The notes beneath the pieces were generated by a model that saw nothing but the letters and a program-made list of their open reading frames with translations, was not told where the DNA came from and ran no database searches. The translations under genes were made by a program, and so were the position numbers. DNA of 64,000 nt from Phlebotomus papatasi (taxonomy: Eukaryota > Arthropoda > Insecta > Diptera > Psychodidae), in contig NC_077222.1 of assembly GCF_024763615.1 (NCBI RefSeq), forward strand, positions 79,050,001 through 79,114,000, read 5' to 3'. Positions 24,607 through 35,400 of this stretch are shown in pieces (position 1 is the first letter of the stretch; each line of letters opens with the position of its first letter).

Positions 24607-25266
24607 TTAGAGAGATTTTCCTGCGGTGATTGAGGGTAGAAGGGGACATTTGTAGGGGACACCATCTTTGCAGCAGTATTCTCGTCCTGCTGAAAAGTTT
24701 GTGTTGATCCACGTGCCATTGCAGTTCTCCACAAATAAGTAGGCGCGTTCCTTGTGACAATCGCGATCGATGGCAGCACAGAGGAGTGGTCCGGAATTTG
24801 GAAGATGTTTGACCAGCTGGTATTGAGAAAACAAAGAGACATGGAGGTGTGTTAAAGATGAAGTATACGCACGATAAAAAAAGAGATGAAGGAGATAAAG
24901 GAAATTTACCGATTCAAGACACCAATTTGTGCACTGCTTCAGTCCAAGGAGGGTACATTGGAAAGTCTCCTCATGCTCGTGAATTAGAGCTGGTGATCCC
25001 CTTGGGGCTTCCTTGGATCCCTTTGTAAATTGACCAGATAGGAAGACAGCACAGCTGCAGGGATGTCGTTCAATTTCATTCACCTGAAGTTGCTGCTGGA
25101 GTTCTTGCAGGGATTCCTTGAAAGATGTATGTCCGATGAGATTTCTTCCACCCAGGAGACTGGTTAGGTTTTTTGCTCCAATCCCTGTTGTCATCCCTGA
25201 TGATTGTCCAAAAACTACCACCAACAGACACAAACTAATCACCTGAGATGTCTTCATGATGATCAC
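24607..25266 (-). CDS. Secreted Cys-rich protein resembling insect follicle cell protein 3C (2 exons)
   Basis: Exon 1 is 25266-24910 and exon 2 is 24816-24607; the 93-nt GT-AG intron (24909-24817) is removed in frame, giving 188 residues. A hydrophobic signal peptide (MKTSQVISLCLLVVVFGQSS) begins at the fourth codon, so Met-4 (25257) may be the true start. The mature part has a helical stretch rich in Leu and Gln, then conserved blocks HPCSCAVFLSGQFTKG, EHEETFQC, CTNWCLES, HLPNSGPLLC, IDRDCHKERAYLF, WINTNFSAGREYCCKDG and PYKCP, with many paired cysteines. I recognise this pattern as the insect Fcp3C/follicle-cell protein 3C-1 family, whose molecular role is poorly known but is linked to ovarian follicle cells. 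The identification is from memory of the motif pattern. The gene lies 320 bp downstream of the dehydratase gene on the same strand. Confidence 0.75.
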   Translation of the reverse strand: MIIMKTSQVISLCLLVVVFGQSSGMTTGIGAKNLTSLLGGRNLIGHTSFKESLQELQQQLQVNEIERHPCSCAVFLSGQFTKGSKEAPRGSPALIHEHEETFQCTLLGLKQCTNWCLESVNFLYLLHLFFYRAYTSSLTHLHVSLFSQYQLVKHLPNSGPLLCAAIDRDCHKERAYLFVENCNGTWINTNFSAGREYCCKDGVPYKCPLLPSITAGKSL

Positions 25267-25588
25267 TATCTTTCACTTCTACTTCTAATTAATGCTTCCC
25301 ACCACGAAAAAGTGGTATTTTATATCAATTGAAAGAATGATCCCTCCACATTCAGTTTTTTTTGGTAGGGAAAATACGGAAAATACCATCAATATTCAAG
25401 AAAAAAAAGTCGAGACAACAAAAAATAAGCAAAGAATTGGAATATTGCAACATTAGCAAAATTCACGGCTATTCGAAAAATAAAACATTCTTATTACAAA
25501 CATTAAGTAATTGGGCGCATAAAGTGGGTTAAAATGCAAGTTGAGAAGAGAATAATTGTGTTAAACATCAACTTCCGGATATTCTTTT

Positions 25589-26032
25589 TTAAACTTCCTT
25601 GTGCATAAGATTGGCTTCGCCTTTGAAGACAATTTTCTTGTCTTGATAGCATTCATAGGTCACTGTGATGATCTTCCTGAGATCGGCTACTTCAATGCGG
25701 ATGTTGATGTCCTTGTCCACGACGCATTTGTGTGGAAAGGACAGTTTCTGTGAGACAAGGATACTTCCGGGACCGGGTAATTGACTTCCCACTAGTCCAG
25801 AGACGATTCCATTGAGGAGCGAACCGGGAATGAGACGATGTTCAGGTGGTTGGTCACTTGAGTGAATGGGGTTCTTGTCTCCGATAACACGAGTAAATCG
25901 ATCGACGTCGCCCTGAGAAATGCGTCTGGTGACCTCAAGAATGTCACCTTTTTTCACGTGAGCCGCCACCGTTGTGAAGCTCCTGGAAGACTCCATTGCC
26001 CTGAGGATGTTTTGTACTCTTGCCAGCATCAT
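25589..26032 (-). CDS. Hydroxyacyl-thioester dehydratase type 2, mitochondrial-like (MaoC hot-dog domain)
   Basis: A single-exon ORF of 147 residues. In-frame stops lie upstream of the first ATG at 26032, so that start is well supported. The N-terminus (MMLARVQNILRAMESSRSFTTVAAHV) is basic, Ser/Thr-rich and lacks acids except one Glu, as expected of a mitochondrial presequence. The rest is one MaoC-like hot-dog fold: GDVDRFTRVIGDKNPIH carries the hydratase-2 motif with catalytic Asp and His (D and H of GDKNPIH), and HRLIPGSLLNGIVSGLVGSQLPGPG is the conserved central helix region. The family dehydrates 3-hydroxyacyl-ACP in mitochondrial fatty acid synthesis (the HTD2 step), which feeds lipoic acid production. 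Length fits HTD2. It begins 425 bp after the PEK stop, same strand. Confidence 0.85.
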   Translation of the reverse strand: MMLARVQNILRAMESSRSFTTVAAHVKKGDILEVTRRISQGDVDRFTRVIGDKNPIHSSDQPPEHRLIPGSLLNGIVSGLVGSQLPGPGSILVSQKLSFPHKCVVDKDINIRIEVADLRKIITVTYECYQDKKIVFKGEANLMHKEV

Positions 26033-26367
26033 TGTTTCTCCAGTGAATGGCAGCTGAATGAACTACTAAAAAGTGGAAAACAGCATTACCCAGAACACTG
26101 AGACACCGGTCCTGGGAGGACAAGCTTCCCCTCCCCAAAGGACAGACTAATGTAAGTACCTGACAAAATTACGGATGGATTCAGAGGTATTTCCCTAGAG
26201 ATTTTTCCACAAATCTTGTCGGCACCGTGAACACCGGGACTTGGAGAAAAAAATCCGCGATTTGCCTGTCAATACTCTGCGCAGAATCCGGCGAAGTCTG
26301 GCGATTCCCCTGATTTCAAATGCAAACGGACAAAAAGACAGTGTATTCTTGTATTTTTCCTTATCAT

Positions 26368-26373
26368 TTTATT
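26368..26373 (-). promoter_or_regulatory. Poly(A) signal of PEK
   Basis: AATAAA on the minus strand, about 84 nt downstream of the PEK stop codon at 26457. It is the only canonical hexamer in the short interval before the next gene. Confidence 0.6.
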
Positions 26374-26456
26374 AGGTTTCTTAAGTTCCTAAAAGTGAAT
26401 GGGTGCATCTTAAAAAAAAAGTAATAAGTAGTGTGAAAAAGAAAGATAAGAATGAT

Positions 26457-29400
26457 TCAGACAGATTCCCGGCTAAGGCCTGAGGAACTTCCTGTACTTC
26501 CACGACTGTCGAGTCTTCTGGGCGGTAGTACAAAGTGATAGAGCGGATTGATGTCTGTTTGCTGAAGAGGTGGCCTAGCTCTGATCCCATATGTTGTAGG
26601 ACGTTCACTGGGTTCCTGTGAGAGCATCAGTTGAAGCAGGGAATATTCACTTGTGTAGTGATTAGAGAAATCCGGTGGGAATTGATTGGATCGCACCCCT
26701 TCCAGTGTCTTGATGCGTTCCATCTCAGTGCTAAAGGTCACAAGGAGCTCAAATAGTATGAGTCCCAGTGAGTAGATGTCCACTTTGTAGTCATAGGGCT
26801 TTCCCACCATCTGTTCTGGGGACATATAGAGATGTGTGCCCACTTTCTGAGTGTGTGTCTTTTTCTTGGGCATCAGAGGTGATTTTCTTGGGTCATTCTC
26901 ATCACACGCATTGTCAGCCATATCAGTCACAAGTCCAAAATCTCCGATTTTGATCTGACCGTCCAAAGAGAAGAAAATGTTGCTGGGCTGAAAAGAAGAA
27001 TTTCCGGTAAATTTTCAGGATTATAATGTCCCTGCAGTTTCCCTTGCCCCCAAAATTAAATTGATCTAAAATTGAAAAATTGTAAAAAAAAAGGGATGGC
27101 AAAGCGTCCCAGGCATTGCGAAATGCTCGAACTCGTGACTTAGATGCCATACCGCAAAAGTACTTTTGCATCATTTACCGTTTATCGGTTCTCAACCGAT
27201 TTGAACCGATTCATAAATCTCTCAAGATCCCCCAAAATAGTTTTAAAAGTAATAGGTGTGATTTTCAGATAATTTTTTTATCGGTTATAAACCGGTTTAT
27301 TACCGATTCAAAACCCATTGGAACCGGTTTAGTTTTGTTGGAAATTCCAAGACCTTTCCAACGACCCCAAACATGACCCCATTCGCTTATTAGGAACCGT
27401 TATTAGGAATGATTCAACGGTATTTTCGTCTAAGAACGAAATATTCGCCTGGTTAACCCTTTAACGACGAGAGTTTTTGCGGATCGAAAATACGCAACAA
27501 AAATGAAACCGATAGACAAAATCAGTAAAAAGTCTTACATCTAGCCTTAGAAAATAAAACAGAGTCTGATTCGGTGTCTTTTTTCCCCTATGAGCGATAG
27601 GGACAAAAATAGCCTAAAAATTGAAGTAATTTTTCTGACAATAACAATGAATGATAATTTTCACTCTAATGAAAAATATTATGTTTGAGTATTGTAGTTT
27701 CTTTTTCCAAAACGGTTTTGCTTAAAAAAATTGGAAGTATAAAAAATAATTAAAATTAATTTTCAAGATGAGAATTTAAAAATTCGTCATTTTTTAGCTT
27801 AAAAAATTACTGTATAGCAAATAGCTGGAGACTTGCAAAAAATATCCTAGATTCCTTCAACCTCTACTTTGCAATTACGTACAAACATAAGGAAAAAATA
27901 ACTTTAGGTAGTCAGGAAAAATAATTTTCTTTATGGGACACAGATGTTCAAATCGTCCTTAAAGGGTTAATCTCTAACTGTGTTATCACACTTGTAACAT
28001 TAAAATTTTAACAATTTTAATATGATTCACATTAATTGTCGCTGGTAAGAGTCCAAATGTGTAATTTGTGTGTTTGCATCATTTTATATTCAAAATTTGA
28101 TCTATTTGTTTATAAAAAGGTAGACTTGGCCCGCAAAATTTGATATAAATTGATTTATAGCATTAATGCGAAAAATTAATGCGATTTTCTCTTTAATTTT
28201 TTAATATGAAAAATATTTATGCTTTAGGTAAATTTAAACTTATATTTTTGCAGGCCAAGTCCACTTCTTTATCAATAAATGGAAAAACTCCAAATATTAA
28301 GTGACACAAAGACACAAATAACATATTTGGACGCTCACAAGCGACAATTAATGTGAACCTCATTAAAATTTTAATGTGCAAGTGTGATAACGCCGTTACG
28401 AATAATCACAATTTTGATAGAGTTTTCTTTTGGAACCGTTTTGATACGGTCGAATGTCTACAAATTTAAGTTGATTTCGTTTTATACAAATTTGTTCCTG
28501 AACACTGTCAGGAACAAATTGGTACATTTTCTTTATAACAATATTATTCCTACATCTGTAACATATTTGTTCGAAAAATATTCGGTGTCCGTGGACGAGG
28601 TAATTTTTGGAACGAAATTATTACTCATATGGGGAATCTTTTTGTTCCCATTGTCGGGAACAAATTCGTGTAAAAGATTTCGTAATACAGTTAAGGCTTA
28701 TACTTTAGTCGAGATGGATTTCGGTGGCGAAAGTTCATAAGGAACATCAAATTAGAATCCACTTAAGAGTGTTTTATACAGATGCGTGCATGACGAAATC
28801 ATATGCGAATGCTGGCGGCAGAAGGGGAAGGGAATCTCAAATTAAAAAAGTGAAACCATATAGCACGAAAATTGCCACAGACTTAGCGTCCTCTTCGCTT
28901 CGTTGGTGACGGATGATTGAGTGTGAGAGGAGGGATACGATTTTATTACTAGACGAGCTATTTTTTGGAACAAATTTGTTACTAATATTGGGTAGGGGAG
29001 ACTGGGGCAAAAAGTCACAAAACGGATATTTTATTTTTTCACAAGCTACTCGAGCGCTTGAAAAACGTCTAATTAGCGCAGTTTTATAGGAAATTTACCG
29101 CTCTACAACTTTGTGAAAGTAATTTTCCTCTATTTTCTAAGGAAATATATTTATCGAACCGTTTTCTAAATAAAACGATAAACGTAGCCGATTTCTAAAA
29201 GGTCATTTTGTGACCATTCTCAAAAATGCTGGGGCAAATAGTATCAGACATTGGGTATTATCATATTTTGATTCGCTTCATTTCGGGTTTCCGTAAATTT
29301 GAAAAAATACCTAGAGGACATAGGGTAAGTGTGCCGAATTCCGGCCAGCTTACAATTCCGGCCACTTTTTTTGTTCCTCGAATTTTCATGAATTTTTAGT

Positions 29401-32400
29401 TTTTACATACTGTAGAGATTATACAATGCAAAAGAATTACAAAAAATGTGGCTTCGATAAACGAGATGACGTGAAAAAGACATTATTGGAAAAATTCCCG
29501 CAAAGCAAGGAACTATGAGAATGAAGGTGGCCGAAATAGGGCACCAAAGCTATGTCTACATTTTTATTCATTTTAAAATGTATTAGGAATGATTTTAATG
29601 TAAATAAAGACGATAAACTTTCTACAAGGTTCTAAGCAACACCCCTTAAGTAGAAGGAATGAAAAAATCAATTTCTATTAAAAATATTACATTTCAAACT
29701 TGAGACTTTGACGCTTGCATACAACTATGCCAAAATTTGGCACACTTACCCTATTTTCATAGAAAATTTATTCATCTACACCTTTGTAAAACACCATTTT
29801 CTCTGCGAGAAAAGTGAGAAAATGAGAAAAGCACTTTTCAATCTATTTTAGAAAAAACACACAAAAGACCGCAAATCGTTTGACCAATAATGCAAACAAC
29901 AAGCGGCGAGACATGATAATGACGTTTCTTTTCGCCGTGAGACATCAGAAATTGGTTCGCTCTTTTGTTACTTTTTGCTCTATACCTTTTGTTACTTTTT
30001 ACCCCAAGTGGTCATTTTTAATAAAAGGATTTCTGGAGAAAAGAACTTTTGTGAAATTTTAAAATAGATAGCGGATTCGTATTCAAAAAATCCAAATTAT
30101 TTAGAAAATATTCACCAAGTGCATCAATTTTGGAAAATAAGTCGGTAATAATTGTTATCTTCTGCAAGGAAAATATTTGAAAAATAGGGCTAAAAATTTC
30201 GATATTTTTTATTTTCTAAATTCCTTGTTCGAATTCTAAGAAACTTACGACTTTGAAGAAGGGCTATGGAGGCTATCTATAGAAAAAAATTTGAGCCGCT
30301 ATCTTTTTTACCTTCACTGAGAAAAAAACGGGGGTGCGATTAACTTTTTTTCTTCATAACTGTAACACTTTTTAGGTGTAAAAATATATCAACATTTTTT
30401 AATGTTAATTTTACACCTTTTTAAGGGTAAAATTAACATAAAAAGGGTAACTTTAACCCCCAATACACCTAAAAAGGGTAATATTTACACCGATTTCGGA
30501 TCAATACTGCAGGGTAAAATTAACATTTCCGGAATGTTATTTTAACTTTTTCGGATTTCTCTCAAGTGTTGGAAGATATTGAATTTTGAATTTTTCGATT
30601 TGTGACTTTTTGCCCCAGTCTCCCCGACCCCTTCCAATTTCAATTATATTTACTCACCTTGAGATCACGATGAATGAGACCCTTTTCGTGGACATATTCG
30701 ACTGCTCGGACAATTTGGTCAAAAATCGGAATGACTTGGTTCTGCCTCTCTTGTTTGCTATTCATCTGCAGCCATTCCTTCAGGCTCTGCTTTTGGCACA
30801 GTTGCATCTGAATGTAAAGGTACATCCTTGTTGTGGTTGGTGGACCAAAAACCACATCACCCTGACTTGTAAGATCCAGTGACATGGGACGTTTCCGGGG
30901 CCTGGTCATTTTCCCAAATGGCTGATCGTCATTCCTGTTTTTGGACACGGTATGGCTGGAATTGGTGAAATGTGTGGGCAAAATGGGACTATTTCTGTCA
31001 CTTGATCCATCGAGAGTGCCATTGTGGCGGAACTCAATGAAAGAATCATCATCATCCTCATCGGCTACTTCTCCTTTGCTCTTCGTCAATACTGCATAGT
31101 TATCTGCTCCTGTTCCACTGTCACTCTCGAATTGTATAAAAGAGGAATCATCGTCGATTTTATCACGAGATTTTGGTCCAAAATCCTCTTCGCTGAAGTT
31201 AACTCCATCTTGCGTATTAATCCTGAAGATCCAAGGATTGGTCTTTTTCGATGGGGTTTTCTTGATGCTATCGGTATCCGTCCCGCTTCCTCCGTACGTT
31301 GGCGGCGGGGAAGTTTCGGTTGGGGTGCCAATGTCAATGGACGTTGATAGAGTTTCTCGTGCCATCCAGATGCGATCTTCATTCTCCTGCCAGCCTGGTG
31401 GGGGAGTCTCCACCCAAGCCTGGAAATATCTCACAATATTCTGATGTTCACAATTGGCCAATGTTCTCACTTCTCGCATCACACGATCACGACTTTCCTG
31501 CTTACTTGGCAGAACAATTCTCTTGATGGCATATTTACAGTGATCAATTTTGTTTTTGGCCTCAAAGACAACCCCAAAACCTCCTCGTCCAAGGCACTGA
31601 AGCATCTCAAAGTCTGTGAGGAACCGTGAGGTAAAAATTTCCGGATTATTGGATTCTGATAGGGAGCGATTTCTTGTCAAATCCAAAGCTTCCTGGGTTT
31701 CATCTTCATTGTCTTTGAGCTTGGTAAAGGGTGTCTCTACGAGACGTTCAACAATCATAACATCCCTTTCCGGTCTCACTTGTCGGCGATTGTTGATGAA
31801 GAGATTAATGACAAAACTCGATGTCAGTCCAATTACAAAGATCTCTTTCCACCAGAGCAAAAGGGATTTAAAGCGGAATTTCTGTGGATGTTCCAATAAT
31901 TCCTCCATGGTCAATTCCCTGCTATCCTCACCATTACCCGTTAGTTCTGACTGAGAAGTCAAGTTGTTCTTATCGCACAGAGGATGCTTTTCCTCAATGG
32001 CTGGATACAGATAAAAGCCATTTCCATTCACAAATTCCGAAGCATAGAGGACAGAAAGGGCAGTTCCTTTGCTTTCTGCTGACTCCTCATCACTCCCAGA
32101 AACTGTCTCTGTGTCATATTGAATAAGTTTCCATGCCGATGATGCTGCTGGATAGGGTTTCCAGGGGATTTTCGTATACTTCGCCACCTGCTTGTCCCCA
32201 AAGGCAAAAGGTGGCTGAAGGGATTTTCTCATGGCTTCAGATTCCTGGATGTAGACTTGTTTCCTGAACATCCCTAAATATACAGATGGTGGAATGGTAT
32301 CCCGGGAGGGATTGGGGAATGCTTCATTGCCATCCCATAGGGACTGGGCTGAGTCAAAGAGATTTATTGTCTGAAGATTTTCAGTACCATCAGACTGCCA

Positions 32401-35400
32401 GGCGCTTACAATGGGATAATCAAACTGGAAATGATACAAAATTATTCATTGCATTGTTATCTGTGCGATATCGAGGCTTACAAGGCATTGTACGAATATG
32501 ATAACAATAACAGAGATAAGATTATCTTAAAGCGTCTATTTAGCAATTAAAAACAATAAGAAAGCAACATTTACAGAGTACTCGAACTTTCAAAAAAAGT
32601 CTAGGCTTAAAACACGTTTTTTTAACCCAAATTTAGGTACTTCGAAATAGTTAAATGAAAAAATCGGAAAAATCAAAGGATAAAATACTGTGATTCTTCT
32701 GGGTTCTTCATGTTCGCAAATATTTTTTAATAAATAAAATTATAAGAATTGTATTATGCCCAACGCACAGTATAACTTTTCTTTTGTAAACATGTTTTTG
32801 ACATTTTAATGAGAGTGAATGAGATCTAGATCTAGTCATCTTGCTCACTCTCATAGAAAATTTTGAAAATATATTTACAAACAAAAGTTTATTGTGCGCT
32901 GGACATTAAAGATACTCCAAAAACTTGTTTCCATAGTGAAGGACAGGATGAGGAAAAGTATAATCGGACATAATGGGGTAGGGGTCACTGAAGACTGGAA
33001 GTCAATATCTGTAATTTTTTGGCTTCTAAGTCAATAGAAGAGACAACATTAGAAGTACTGCAAAACAGATACAGTGTAGACTCTCTCTCAATTGGGCATT
33101 TGGGGCAAAATGTCATCCGGTTTAGCGATAGAATTGAGCGTCAAAGCCTTTGTAAATTCCACAAAAAGCGCTCAATTATAAAGAATCATGATAAAATAGG
33201 AAGAACTACAGCGAACTTGAGTGAATTAGCTTCATAATTAAACGTGAAAATTGTCAACAAAATTTTTGGCCCGATTGAAAAAGAGCCGATTGAGCGAGAG
33301 TCTACGGTACAGTAGACTTTCACTTATCCGTGGACTCTTTGTCCGGGTGACAAAAAGGTCAGTAAGACAGTTGAATTTTAAAAATTTTATTGAAATATTG
33401 TGCCCATTTTGGTTTTTTTTTGTTCCATAGTGAGAAATAAATCGGTTCAGCAGAATCGGAGATATAGGCACCCAAGTATCAAAAAACGGCAAAAGCAGTT
33501 TTTCCTAAATACCAGGCGCAAAATCCAAATGAAATCAAAATGATAATATGGGGGGCAAGCAATATCTACTCTTAAATCTAATATACTTAGGAGATGACCT
33601 GCTTATGCAATCGACTGGTGTGGGCTCCAGACTGTCGCGAGCTCTCCGCACTATGTCCTATCACTTGTACGACTCATGACGAACTCACGTCCGTATTCAC
33701 TGAGATCGTACGATCGACTAAACTAATACAGTCGTCTCCACCATCACCAGAGGCGCTGGCCTAAAAAGGAGACATTGTGTCTCGAATATTTAGGGTTGCC
33801 TCAGCAGAGCATTTATTGCTATCAGGCGGGAAATTTAAGCTCTACAATAAGTATTTTCGTAAATCATTTGACCCTAGCTATAGAAAAAATAGCATGAGAA
33901 CCCAGGGACAAAATCATCGTTGCACAGTGTAATGGTTCCGCTACAACTTTTAGATCAGGAAAATTTCATGAAGTCGAAATTGGAATCCCTTTCTTTCTCA
34001 CACGCTTTACACATTATACCTATCCACTATTTCGCACTCTTCTTCTTCTTTTAAACATCACAACAAATTCAATTTAACTCAATCGATTTTAGAGAGTGAA
34101 GGAATGAGATGGACCTATGCAAAACGTGTGAGAATCAAAGGGACTCCAATTTTGACTTCATGAAATGCTACTGATCTAAAAGTGTATAGGAGCTATAAAA
34201 AATTAAATTCGATTAGTAAATAAAACTATTTTTATGGCGCCTGGCACACCTTTTCAATTTAGTGAAATCCAACCGATTAAAATTATACTTCTCACTTTTT
34301 CAAATTGAAAATATAGTTGTCTCTTTCTGTCAAATGCAAATCGAAATTGAAATTGAAAATAAAATTGAAATTTCAATTTGCTTTTATATTAGATAAATTA
34401 GATATATTGCATTAGACTAGTGATGTGCAAAAACCGTTGAAACCGAATTAACGTCAAAATAAGTTTGTTATAGTAGCGTTTTGACCATTGACGTACATGT
34501 TTCATTTGATGTTTATTCGGTTTCAACGGTTCTTGCACGCCTCTGTATTAGACAATATATCTAATTTAAATTTGTAAAAAATGACAGGTGAAATTTCAAT
34601 CAATTGAAATTCACTAAATTGGCCAGCGTTATTATGCATTCGGCACATCTTTTAGCTTGGTATAATTTCATGTAATAGAAATTCGTATCCTTTTCTTTCT
34701 CAAATGTTTTGCATAAGTCTATCCCATTCTTTCAATCTCAAAATTGTACTGAACTAAATTTAATTTGGTGTGATGCTCAAAAGATGAAGAGTGCAAAAGA
34801 GTTGGATAGACAGATACAGATCTTTAGAGAAAGAAAGAGATGTGAGTTTTGACTCTATGAAATTTTCTTGATCTATACAAGATGTGCCGGAGCCATAACC
34901 AAATAAATTGAAAACGTTCTTATCGCACCAATACATCTTAAACCTTAATCATTGATTCTTAATCCTCAGTGTATGATGGTTTGGGCTGATCTTCTACCGC
35001 CAAGTTTTTCGAGCTGAGTAGTCTCGAGAATCAGCCTGTGTCTATTTTCGGCATAAGTCGGCTTTTCAAGAGCAAAAGTTAAAAAGGCTATCAAGGGAAT
35101 GGGGCATGTTTGAGCTCGTTGGAAAGGTCTTGGAATTTCCGACAAAACTGAATCGGTTCCAATCAGCTTTGAACCGGTAATGAACCGGTTAATAACCGAT
35201 AAGTAATTTTTATTCAAAATTCAATTATATGTGTCCTAAGTTATTTTGGCCAATGTTTTCAGTGATTTATAAATCCGTTCAAATCGGTTGTGAACCGGTA
35301 ATGAACCGATAAGTAATTTTTGTCCGAAAATCAATTTTATTACTCTTAAAATTATTTTGTGGGATCTTTCGAGTGTTTTGTAAATCGGTTTAAATCAGTT

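Larger units (their letters stand above)
28995..30625. repeat. TA + GGGGAGACTGGGGCAAAA element in PEK intron 3, with two nested insertions
   Basis: The left end is TAGGGGAGACTGGGGCAAAA, the right end is TTTTTGCCCCAGTCTCCCC followed by GA (decayed TA). It is a paralogue of 15232-16479, sharing the sequences just inside both ends and in the middle. Its interior is interrupted by 29324-29751 and by about 30315-30568. Confidence 0.8.

Noticed and set aside
24491..24842. Minus-strand ORFs of 89-93 codons overlapping the Fcp3C-like exon 2
   Set aside because: Frame shadows of the real exon, which has conserved Cys motifs and splice sites.
30586..32501. Plus-strand ORFs opposite PEK exon 3
   Set aside because: Antisense shadows of the kinase exon.
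34966..35217. 83-codon minus-strand ORF and its relative at 27116-27376 as a shared protein
   Set aside because: Both derive from the AACCGGTT-box repeat in opposite orientation; similarity is at DNA level and frames are not preserved.
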